Shown here: positions 25,945 to 33,656 of the stretch, piece by piece | Position numbering within the stretch: position 1 is the first letter of the stretch | Layout of the letters: the number at the start of each line of letters is the position of its first letter | DNA from: Clostridium sp. N3C | GTDB lineage: Bacteria; Bacillota; Clostridia; Clostridiales; Clostridiaceae | Reading direction: 5' to 3' | NCBI RefSeq assembly: GCF_900095445.1 | Contig: NZ_FMJL01000019.1 | Span: forward strand, 1 to 39,656 | DNA length: 39,656 bases | The notes under the pieces: model-generated | The model's input: the letters and a program-made list of their open reading frames with translations, nothing else | What the model was told of the DNA's origin: nothing | Databases searched by the model: none | Made by a program: the position numbers and the translations under genes

Positions 25945-27078
25945 TTAATTAGTTTTATTAGCTATTGACTTGTATATATTTATCAATCTTCCATGCATTT
26001 GGGACCAATTATATTCTTTTTCAACAGCCAACATACCATTGCTACCCATTTCATTTCTTAATTCATCATTATCTAGCAATTTCATAATTGCCTTTGCTAT
26101 ATCCTCTACATCTTGGGGGTTAACTATTAAGCCAGCATTATACTTACTTACAAATTTCTTGATAGGTGGAAGATCACTGCCGATAACAGGAACGCCACAA
26201 CTCATATATTCAAATTGCTTAATAGGAATGTTTTTAAAGTACTTAGGGTATGGCAATAGGGTTACAGCTCCTATTTTTGATTTTCTTATATATCCCTCAA
26301 CCTCAACATGAGGCACTTTTCCAAGGAACTTCACATTTTCTTGTAGGTTATGAGCTTCTATGTAAGGCAATACTTTTTCTTCAACCTCTTTATCACTTAT
26401 AGGGCCAACAAAAACCATTGATACATCTTTTTTATAGCTGTTCTTCACAATTTCAACAGCCTTAACTAACTCAAAAACACCTCTCTCAATGGTTATACCT
26501 CCCTGATAGATCACATCATAATTCTTTTCCACTTTATCTTCTTTTTTTACCTTAAAATCAGAAAAATTATATATTACTTCTATATTTTTATTAAGCTTTT
26601 CTAATCTTTCTTTTACTGCATCATCTGCTGTAATTATGTAATCAAACTTTTTAGTCTTCATTTTTTCAACCAGATCTACGGCAAGAGCAACAAAGGGCTT
26701 TATGGCCTTAGGCAACTTTTTGCTCATCCTAACCATGTCAGGATAGTGTTCGTGAACATCATATATAATCTTTGCTTTTGGAAGTTTCTTTTTGATTTTT
26801 AAAGTTTTCAATATAAGTTCATAATCGTGAAAATGATAAATATCAGCCTTCTGTTCTATAGCTTTATCTATAAGCTCATCCATTATCCTGAATCTGTCTA
26901 ACAAGGATTCAGGTTTTGTTACACCGATTATTTTAATTCCATCAACTTCATAGGACTCTTTAAGATCTGGAGCAATAATTGTTATATCATCACTTATTTC
27001 TTTTAAAGATAAAGCCTGTTTATAGAAAATTCTATCATCTAAGGCATTGTGTCCCGTGGTTAGTATACAAATTTTCAT
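25945..27078 (-). CDS. GT4-family glycosyltransferase
   Basis: ATG 27078 follows AGGTGATATAATT. The 377-residue protein starts MKICILTTGHNALDDRIFYK, typical of a GT4 subgroup common in capsule loci. DIYHFHDYELILKTLKI and YDVHEHYPDMVRMSKKLP mark the acceptor domain; VIYQGGITIERGVFELVKAV, FEYMSCGVPVIGSDLPPI and the EX7E region mark the donor domain (about 195-375). It is cytoplasmic and lies 11 bp after wbpB. As the first glycosyltransferase gene in the operon it may act early in repeat-unit assembly, but gene order is weak evidence. Donor sugar is unknown. Confidence 0.88.
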   Translation of the reverse strand: MKICILTTGHNALDDRIFYKQALSLKEISDDITIIAPDLKESYEVDGIKIIGVTKPESLLDRFRIMDELIDKAIEQKADIYHFHDYELILKTLKIKKKLPKAKIIYDVHEHYPDMVRMSKKLPKAIKPFVALAVDLVEKMKTKKFDYIITADDAVKERLEKLNKNIEVIYNFSDFKVKKEDKVEKNYDVIYQGGITIERGVFELVKAVEIVKNSYKKDVSMVFVGPISDKEVEEKVLPYIEAHNLQENVKFLGKVPHVEVEGYIRKSKIGAVTLLPYPKYFKNIPIKQFEYMSCGVPVIGSDLPPIKKFVSKYNAGLIVNPQDVEDIAKAIMKLLDNDELRNEMGSNGMLAVEKEYNWSQMHGRLINIYKSIANKTN

Positions 27079-27089
27079 AATTATATCAC

Positions 27090-28193
27090 CTATTTTTCCA
27101 AAGCTTTTTTCATATCCATAGTTGAGAACTTTTCTAATGGGAATTTAACAGGCAAGCCAGTCAATCTAGATTTATATGCCGCTAAAATAATTTCCACACT
27201 TTTTTTACCTTCCTCACCGTTAATAAGAGGCTCTCTGTTATTCTTTATTGCTTCAATCATATCTTTGAATAATAGCTTATGTCCAAAACCATAAACAGTA
27301 TCTGGGTCCTTTTCCTGATTAGAAAGCATCTCTTCTTCGCTGTCTTTATTATCGCTAAATCTCCAATTTTCGATTTTATTTACAGCTATACCTCCTATGC
27401 AAACAGTACCATTTTCCCCAAATACACTTAAGGTTTCTTCTAAATTTTTAGGATATACACAAGCACTACCTTCTACAATACCAATTGCGCCATTTTTAAA
27501 TTTAATTAAAATAGCTCCAAAGTCTTCTGCTTCTATATCTCTAATAAAGGTATCAGACATTGAATATACTGTGTCGATTTCTCCACCTAGCATCCATTGT
27601 AATAAATCAATATTATGTATACATTGATTCATTAAAGTACCACCGTCTAACTGCCAGGTTCCTCTCCAAGGTGCTTGAAGATAATAATCCATATTTCTAT
27701 TCCATAGAATTCTTGCTGTTCCGTTTATAAGCTTTCCGAATCTACCTTCCTCTAAAGCTCTTCTCATAAGTTGAATAGGTTTGTTGAATCTATTTTGGTG
27801 ACTAACACAGAGCTTTACTCCATTAGCCTTTGAAACTTTTATCATTTCATCTGCATCTTCTATAGATAAAGCCATAGGTTTCTCAACTATAACATGCTTT
27901 CCTTTATTCATGCAGTATATAGCTATTTCTGCATGGTAGCCGCTTTCTGTTCCAATAACTACAACATCAATGTCCTCTTTATCTAACATTTCCTTGTAAT
28001 CTTTATATACAGTCACTTTTATGTTAGTATCTTGAACCTTTTCTTCATACTCTATTTTTCTTTTTTCTGCATTCTCTGTGATTATATCGCAGACAGCAGT
28101 CAAAACAGCTTCATCTTTATTTGCTACAATTCCTTCCACATGTTTGTAAGAAATTCGTCCGCAACCTATTAAAGCAAATTTTAATTTTTCCAT
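27090..28193 (-). CDS. wbpB: Gfo/Idh/MocA oxidoreductase, WbpB/WlbA-like UDP-GlcNAcA 3-dehydrogenase
   Basis: ATG 28193 follows GGGTGAAAGT. The 367-residue enzyme has the NAD-binding GCGRISYKHVEGI motif (about 10-22), the catalytic HVIVEKPMALSIEDAD block with the conserved Lys, and GGTLMNQCIHNIDLLQWMLGG with the His-containing helix, all standard for the family. In the UDP-ManNAc(3NAc)A pathway this enzyme oxidises C3 of UDP-GlcNAcA. WbpA lies directly upstream, and WbpD and WbpI are in the same operon, so this role is likely. The product normally goes to the WbpE aminotransferase, which is not in the window. Confidence 0.87.
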   Translation of the reverse strand: MEKLKFALIGCGRISYKHVEGIVANKDEAVLTAVCDIITENAEKRKIEYEEKVQDTNIKVTVYKDYKEMLDKEDIDVVVIGTESGYHAEIAIYCMNKGKHVIVEKPMALSIEDADEMIKVSKANGVKLCVSHQNRFNKPIQLMRRALEEGRFGKLINGTARILWNRNMDYYLQAPWRGTWQLDGGTLMNQCIHNIDLLQWMLGGEIDTVYSMSDTFIRDIEAEDFGAILIKFKNGAIGIVEGSACVYPKNLEETLSVFGENGTVCIGGIAVNKIENWRFSDNKDSEEEMLSNQEKDPDTVYGFGHKLLFKDMIEAIKNNREPLINGEEGKKSVEIILAAYKSRLTGLPVKFPLEKFSTMDMKKALEK

Positions 28194-28265
28194 ACTTTCA
28201 CCCTACTTGTAATATTATTCTTATTTCTTACCTCTAAACATCTTAATTAAACTCAAAGTACAACA

Positions 28266-28285
28266 CAAGCCCTTAAAAGGGCTTG
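28266..28285. repeat. Perfect 9-bp hairpin in the wbpA-wbpB gap
   Basis: CAAGCCCTT (28266-28274) and AAGGGCTTG (28277-28285) form a perfect inverted repeat with a two-base centre. It lies in a 108-bp intercistronic gap, long for this operon. No T-run follows on the minus strand, so it is not an ordinary terminator; a processing or stability hairpin or a deletion scar are alternatives. Confidence 0.6.
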
Positions 28286-28301
28286 CTTAATAATATTAAT
28301 T

Positions 28302-29618
28302 TTATAACTTATAAATTTTTTCTCTTCCTTCTTTTACATTTTTAGTTGCATTTCTTGTATCATATATCAAACTTGCTCTTTCAACAATTTCTTCATATGG
28401 ATAGCAGCTATGATTAGTAGTAATTATAACTATATCTGCACTATCTATTTCATCTTGCCACTTCACAGTATTGTATACTTCACCGTGATGTTTAAATGTA
28501 GCTATATAAGGATCATCTACAACAACATTAGCTCCATTTTCAAGTAAATGTTCCATAACCTTTAAAGTTGGAGACTCTCTGTAGTCATCTATATCATTCT
28601 TGTAAGCAACACCTAAAAGTAGAACTTTTGCTCCATTCATTGCCTTCTTCTGCTTATTTAAAAGCTTCATTGCATTGTCAACAACAAATTCTGGCATGAA
28701 ATCATTTATTTCCGCTGAAGTTTCAATTAATCTTGTATGGTAATCATATTCTTTAGCCTTCCAGGATAAATACATAGGATCTAAAGGTATGCAGTGTCCA
28801 CCTAGACCAGGACCTGGGTAAAAAGCCATGAAGCCATAAGGTTTTGTTTTTGCTGCTTCTATAACTTCCCATACATCTATGCCCATTCTATTACATAATA
28901 TTGCCATTTCATTTGCTAAAGCTATGTTAATATTTCTGAAGGTATTTTCTAGAATTTTCTCCATTTCAGCTACTGCTGGTGATGAAACTTCCATAACATC
29001 TCCTTCAAGAATATTTCTATAAAGAGCTGCAGCTACTTCTGTACATGCTTTAGTGCATCCACCAACTACCTTAGGAGTATTTTTTGTCTTAAATTGCTTG
29101 TTACCTGGATCTACTCTTTCTGGAGAAAATGCTAAGAATATATCTTCTCCTACAGTTAGTCCAGTTGACTCTAATATTGGTTTAACTACTTCTTCTGTTG
29201 TGCCAGGGTAAGTTGTACTTTCTAATACAACTAGCATACCTTTATGTGCATATTTAGCAACACTTTCTGTGGAGCTAATTACATAAGATAAATCAGGTTG
29301 CTTATAAAGATCTAAAGGCGTAGGTACACATATGCAAAGAGCATCTACCTCTTTAACAAAGCCAAAATCACTAGTTGCTCTAAGCATTCCACCTTGAACA
29401 AGGCCCTTTAGATCATCGTCAACTATGTCTCCTATATAGTTTTCACCTTTGTTTACCATATCAACCTTTGTATCTTGAACATCAAATCCAATAACCTGGA
29501 ATCCAGCTTTAGCCTTTTCCACCGCCAAAGGTAGCCCTACATACCCAAGACCAACCACACCTAACTTTGCCTTTCTGCTTTTAATTTTCTCCAAAAGTTC
29601 TTCTTTCAACTCTGACAT
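28302..29618 (-). CDS. wbpA: UDP-N-acetyl-D-glucosamine 6-dehydrogenase WbpA
   Basis: ATG 29618 follows GGAGGTAAAAAT. The 438-residue protein has the N-terminal NAD-binding LGVVGLGYVGLPLAVEKAK motif, the VLESTTYPGTTEEV and FSPERVDPGN blocks typical of the WbpA/TviB group that oxidises UDP-HexNAc, the active-site PGPGLGGHCIPLDP with the catalytic Cys (about residue 272), and the C-terminal LLLGVAYKNDIDDYRESP block. It is a cytoplasmic enzyme making UDP-GlcNAcA with two NAD per turnover, the first step of the UDP-ManNAc(3NAc)A route. Upstream by about 13 bp is the WbpM-like gene; wbpB follows after a 108-bp gap. Confidence 0.93.
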   Translation of the reverse strand: MSELKEELLEKIKSRKAKLGVVGLGYVGLPLAVEKAKAGFQVIGFDVQDTKVDMVNKGENYIGDIVDDDLKGLVQGGMLRATSDFGFVKEVDALCICVPTPLDLYKQPDLSYVISSTESVAKYAHKGMLVVLESTTYPGTTEEVVKPILESTGLTVGEDIFLAFSPERVDPGNKQFKTKNTPKVVGGCTKACTEVAAALYRNILEGDVMEVSSPAVAEMEKILENTFRNINIALANEMAILCNRMGIDVWEVIEAAKTKPYGFMAFYPGPGLGGHCIPLDPMYLSWKAKEYDYHTRLIETSAEINDFMPEFVVDNAMKLLNKQKKAMNGAKVLLLGVAYKNDIDDYRESPTLKVMEHLLENGANVVVDDPYIATFKHHGEVYNTVKWQDEIDSADIVIITTNHSCYPYEEIVERASLIYDTRNATKNVKEGREKIYKL

Positions 29619-29631
29619 ATTTTTACCTCCA

Positions 29632-31485
29632 TTAATTTAAATTTCTTTTATATGTGGGTACTTTTTTTTGAATTAATTTAAATATTTCTTCTTTATCTGA
29701 ATATATGATATTTTGGAATTCCTCTACACTTTGCTTTACAAACTCCATGTCGTATTCCATAGGCTTTTCAACAAATATTTTTTCATGATTAGTACTGGTC
29801 AAAGCAACTTCGCTCATCAATAATTCCTCATAAAGCTTCTCGCCTTTTCTTAAACCAGTGTACTTTATTTTTATATCTTCATCAGGTTTTAGTCCTGATA
29901 ATCTTATAAGATCCCTAGCTAAATCAACAATCTTTACCGGTTTTCCCATATCTAAAACAAAAATTTCTCCTCCGTCAGCCATGGCTCCTGCTTGAAGTAC
30001 CAATTGAGCAGCTTCAGGAATAGTCATGAAAAATCTATTTATTTCTGGGTGAGTTACCGTAACAGGCCCCCCTTTAGCAATTTGTTCTTTAAACAATGGA
30101 ATTACGCTACCATTACTTCCTAAAACATTACCAAATCTAACAGCTACAAACTCCGTTTCACTAACCTTGTCAAAGGCCTGAACCATAATTTCGCAAAATC
30201 TCTTTGTAGCTCCCATAATATTAGTGGGGTTAACCGCTTTATCTGTACTAATCTGTACAAATTTTTTAACCTTATAATCTCTTGCACAATTAAGCAAGTT
30301 GTATGTTCCTAAAATATTGTTTTTAATCGCTTCTGAAGGATTATCCTCCATCAAAGGTACATGCTTGTGAGCTGCTGCATGAAAAACTACATCCGGTTTA
30401 TATTGTTCAAAGAGTTGCTTTAATCGCTCATAATCTCGTATAGAAGCTATAACTACTTCTAAATCCAAATCTGGATAGTCATATTTCAACTGCATTTGGA
30501 GATCATAAGCTCCATTTTCATAAATATCGAGTACTAGCAACTTTGACGGATCAAACTTCGCCACTTGTCTGCATAGTTCAGACCCTATTGATCCTCCCCC
30601 TCCAGTTACTAGGACCACTTTATCTTTTACATATTTACTTATACCTTCAATATTAAGATGGACTTCTTCTCTACCAAGTAAATCTTCTATATTTACATCT
30701 CTTATTTTTGAAATTTCAATTTTTTTATTATCAATAAGCTCATAAATTCCTGGTAGTGTTTTTAATTTGCATTTAGTGTTTTTGCACTTATTGTAAATTT
30801 CTCTCTTAGTTTTATTGTCCGCAGATGGAATTGCCACAATTATTTCGTCAACTTTGTATTCTTTGCATACTTTTTCTATATCACTTCTATCTCCTAGCAC
30901 TTTTACACCTTTTATCTTTCTACCTAACTTTGATACATCATCATCAATAAGTCCTATTATATTATAATTTAATTCTCTATGATTCTTAATTTCTCTAATG
31001 AGCATCGCTGCCGCCTCACCAGCTCCTATTATTAGAAGCTTCTTTTTTCCAGTAGTCCCTTCTTTAAATTGATTAGCTGCATCACCTATTCTAAATATAA
31101 ATCTTACACCACCAAGAAGGGCAACTGAAATAATCCAAGCTATTATGTGCATAGAAAAAGGAAATCTAAAATAACTTGTATGTAATACTTTATAATTAAT
31201 AACATAACTATAAACAATAAATAAAACATTTGATAATGATACAGATAATACAATTGATAAAAGTTCCTCTACCGATGCATATCTCCATATTCTGCTATAT
31301 AAAGAAAATAAATAATTACAAGCTATAGTAATAATTACAAAAGGTACTATAGACATCATTGCGAAATTCAAATATTCTTTATAAGCATTATCCATTCCAA
31401 AATCAAATCTCAGCAAAAAAGCTAGATATAGTGATAAAATTACAAACACTATATCAATTATAATTAATTTATTTATTTTTCTCAA
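29632..31485 (-). CDS. Membrane-bound nucleotide-sugar 4,6-dehydratase, WbpM/PglF/CapD-like
   Basis: The best start is TTG 31485, six bases after GAGGTG; the GTG at 31494 overlaps that site. The ~617-residue protein has four N-terminal membrane helices (to about 125), a first Rossmann domain (KKLLIIGAGEAAAMLI, about 147-162), and a C-terminal SDR domain with VVLVTGGGGSIGSELCRQ, HAAAHKHVPLMEDNP and STDKAVNPTNIMGATKR. In that last block Met takes the place of the usual catalytic Tyr, as in WbpM and PglF. These enzymes convert UDP-GlcNAc to a 4-keto-6-deoxy-HexNAc, a source of QuiNAc, FucNAc or bacillosamine-type sugars. The operon contains no clear follow-on reductase or aminotransferase, so the final sugar is open. 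Confidence 0.92.
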   Translation of the reverse strand: MRKINKLIIIDIVFVILSLYLAFLLRFDFGMDNAYKEYLNFAMMSIVPFVIITIACNYLFSLYSRIWRYASVEELLSIVLSVSLSNVLFIVYSYVINYKVLHTSYFRFPFSMHIIAWIISVALLGGVRFIFRIGDAANQFKEGTTGKKKLLIIGAGEAAAMLIREIKNHRELNYNIIGLIDDDVSKLGRKIKGVKVLGDRSDIEKVCKEYKVDEIIVAIPSADNKTKREIYNKCKNTKCKLKTLPGIYELIDNKKIEISKIRDVNIEDLLGREEVHLNIEGISKYVKDKVVLVTGGGGSIGSELCRQVAKFDPSKLLVLDIYENGAYDLQMQLKYDYPDLDLEVVIASIRDYERLKQLFEQYKPDVVFHAAAHKHVPLMEDNPSEAIKNNILGTYNLLNCARDYKVKKFVQISTDKAVNPTNIMGATKRFCEIMVQAFDKVSETEFVAVRFGNVLGSNGSVIPLFKEQIAKGGPVTVTHPEINRFFMTIPEAAQLVLQAGAMADGGEIFVLDMGKPVKIVDLARDLIRLSGLKPDEDIKIKYTGLRKGEKLYEELLMSEVALTSTNHEKIFVEKPMEYDMEFVKQSVEEFQNIIYSDKEEIFKLIQKKVPTYKRNLN

Positions 31486-31615
31486 TTTTATCACCTCGAT
31501 GTTTTAATGCTAATTCTTAAACCTCATATATCTTTTTCAATGAAATGCAATTTTCTTAATGTTCATAATTCCAATGTTTAGGATGTGCTAACATTTATGC
31601 GCAAAGTAAGTTTAT

Positions 31616-32194
31616 CTATGCATTCACATTTCTAATTACCCCATTTGCTTCCACATACTCCAAACCACACTTTTCACATTTAGCAAAGTTTCCTTTAAAG
31701 TCAAGTCTTTCACCACACTGGCATACACTCCCAATAACTCTTGCAGGATTTCCTACAACTAAAGCATAATCAGGCACATCTTTAGTAACTACAGAACCAG
31801 CTCCAATCAACGCATATTGTCCTATTTTATGACCACAAACTATGGTTGCATTAGCTCCAATACTTGCACCTTTTCCAATAATTGTTTTTCTGAATTCTGA
31901 CTTTCTTTCTATAAAACTCCTTGGGTTAATAACATTTGTAAATACGCATGAAGGTCCTAAAAACACTCCATCTTCACATATTACACCAGTATAAACAGAA
32001 ACGTTATTCTGTATCTTAACTCCATTTCCAAGTATAACTCCCGGGGAAATAACTACATTCTGTCCAATATTGCAATTTTCACCAATGATACAATCCTTCA
32101 TTATGTGACTAAAGTGCCATATCTTGGTGCCCTTCCCTATAACACATGGCATATCCACATAACTGGATTCATGCACAAAATAATCTTTATTCAT
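31616..32194 (-). CDS. wbpD: UDP-2-acetamido-3-amino-GlcNAcA N-acetyltransferase WbpD
   Basis: ATG 32194 follows the CAGGAAGGGGTAAAT region. The 192-residue protein begins MNKDYFVHESSYVDMPCVIG, then left-handed beta-helix repeats KIWHFSHIMKDCIIGENCNIG, VVISPGVILGNGVKIQNN, VFLGPSCVFTNVINPRS, and ANATIVCGHKIGQYALIGAG, typical of WbpD/WlbB. A C-terminal CQCGERLDF...CEKCGLEY zinc-ribbon-like tail is common in this subgroup. It acetylates the 3-amino group made by WbpE. It is the first gene of the long operon, separated from the next by about 130 bp. Confidence 0.9.
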   Translation of the reverse strand: MNKDYFVHESSYVDMPCVIGKGTKIWHFSHIMKDCIIGENCNIGQNVVISPGVILGNGVKIQNNVSVYTGVICEDGVFLGPSCVFTNVINPRSFIERKSEFRKTIIGKGASIGANATIVCGHKIGQYALIGAGSVVTKDVPDYALVVGNPARVIGSVCQCGERLDFKGNFAKCEKCGLEYVEANGVIRNVNA

Positions 32195-32491
32195 ATTTAC
32201 CCCTTCCTGTTCATATACGATGTTATATAAACTTTAGTGCTATTTTTTAATCAAAAATTTTAAGTTCTAATCACAATCACATCACATTCATATATTATAT
32301 CACTTTTTATGTGAAGGCAAATATAAATACTAAGAATGTTTTTTTAATAATCAAACATTTCCACATTTTAACTATTCTATTATTAGGAAAAATATTGTAT
32401 ACTCTATATATACCGGTAATATTTTACATCGTAACTGTAAAGTAATTTTTTCGTATTATGTATGTATAACTTTTTTGAAAGAAGGTGTACT
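32195..32491. promoter_or_regulatory. Divergent promoter region of the polysaccharide operon and LCP gene
   Basis: This 297-bp AT-rich gap must hold the start of the 18-kb operon. On the minus strand TATAAT (32299-32294) is preceded by TTGCCT (32320-32315) at 15 bases; shifting to TAATAT gives 17. A TCAC/GTGA dyad lies between the boxes. Toward the LCP gene TTGTAT, 16 bases, TAATAT near 32395-32422 is a weaker candidate. No riboswitch-like fold was seen. Confidence 0.45.
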
Positions 32492-33604
32492 ATGGCTACT
32501 GGCCCTATAGATAATATAAGTATTAACGCGAGACACGCTACTAATAAACGTCCTAGACTAAAACAAAGATCAAATACTAAAAGGGATCCTAAATATAATA
32601 AGAAAAAAAGAAAAAATAAGGTGAAAAAGAAAAGAATTATTGTGTTACTTACTTTAATATTATTATTTATAGCAGGCTTTTTATTTACTTACACCAATCT
32701 ATTATTAACAAAATTGAATATTGAAAAATTGCCAGAAGACAATGCTTCTTTAGGTATATCTGAGGAAGATTTAATTGATATAAAAAGAAGATTAGGCAAA
32801 AATGAGATTATGAATATTGCCCTTTTTGGCATCGATACTAGAAATCCTGCTGAGCAGACCCGTTCCGATTCCATTATAGTTGCAACAATAGACTACAAAC
32901 ATAACAAAATCAAGCTTTCTTCTATATTGAGAGATACTCGTGTTAATATAGAAGGTCATGGCTTGGATAAACTTAATCATGCTTATGCCTTTGGCGGTCC
33001 TAAGCTTGCCGTTAAAACCTTAAATCAAAACTTTGGTTTAGACATAAGAGAATTTGTTACAATTAACTTTTGGGGATTAGAAGAAATTATAGATGGCTTA
33101 GGCGGTGTAACGCTGGATATAAAAGAAAAAGAGGTAAATGAAATTAATAAGTATATTAAGGAGCTTTGTGATATAGACAATAAAGAGTATACCCCTATAA
33201 CAAAAAGCGGTTCTCAATTACTAAACGGTAGACAAGCTACCGCCTACGGTAGAATAAGAAATGTAGGTAACTACGATTTTGAAAGAACAGAAAGACAGAG
33301 AAAGGTTCTTGATCAAATTTTCCAAAAGATTATCAACGCTGGTGTAACACAATATCCCAAAATTGTTGATTCCGTACTCCCACATATCACCACCAGCTTT
33401 GACAAAACAGATATTCTAACATTAGGAACACAATTTCTAACTTCTGGCATTAAAGAAATTGATCAATGCCGTTTTCCAATCAATGGCTACTGGAAAAACT
33501 TAAAATTAAATAAGATAGACTACATTGAACCACAAATGCCTATAACAAAACAACAAATCAAAGACTACATTTATAATGATATAAAAACTGAACCATTATA
33601 TTAG
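32492..33604 (+). CDS. LytR-CpsA-Psr (LCP) family glycopolymer ligase
   Basis: I chose ATG 32492 behind AAGAAGGTG rather than the ATG at 32462, which has no ribosome site. The ~370-residue protein has a strongly basic cytoplasmic tail (RPRLKQRSNTKRDPKYNKKK, about 20-45), one membrane helix (about 52-72), and an extracytoplasmic LCP domain with NIALFGIDTRNPAEQTRSDS, SSILRDTRVNIEGHGLDKLN, and GRQATAYGRIRNVGNYDFER, including the conserved Arg residues that hold the prenyl pyrophosphate. LCP proteins attach lipid-linked polymers to peptidoglycan. Its position divergent to the operon suggests it anchors this polysaccharide. A terminator follows. Confidence 0.92.
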   Translation: MATGPIDNISINARHATNKRPRLKQRSNTKRDPKYNKKKRKNKVKKKRIIVLLTLILLFIAGFLFTYTNLLLTKLNIEKLPEDNASLGISEEDLIDIKRRLGKNEIMNIALFGIDTRNPAEQTRSDSIIVATIDYKHNKIKLSSILRDTRVNIEGHGLDKLNHAYAFGGPKLAVKTLNQNFGLDIREFVTINFWGLEEIIDGLGGVTLDIKEKEVNEINKYIKELCDIDNKEYTPITKSGSQLLNGRQATAYGRIRNVGNYDFERTERQRKVLDQIFQKIINAGVTQYPKIVDSVLPHITTSFDKTDILTLGTQFLTSGIKEIDQCRFPINGYWKNLKLNKIDYIEPQMPITKQQIKDYIYNDIKTEPLY

Positions 33605-33616
33605 CATATTTTTAAC

Positions 33617-33648
33617 AGAAGCAGTTAGAGCTGCTTCTTTTATTTTTT
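33617..33648 (+). terminator. Rho-independent terminator after the LCP gene
   Basis: AGAAGCAG (33617-33624) pairs with CTGCTTCT (33631-33638) and is followed by TTTATTTTTT, 13 bases after the LCP stop. Confidence 0.85.
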
Positions 33649-33656
33649 GCTATATC

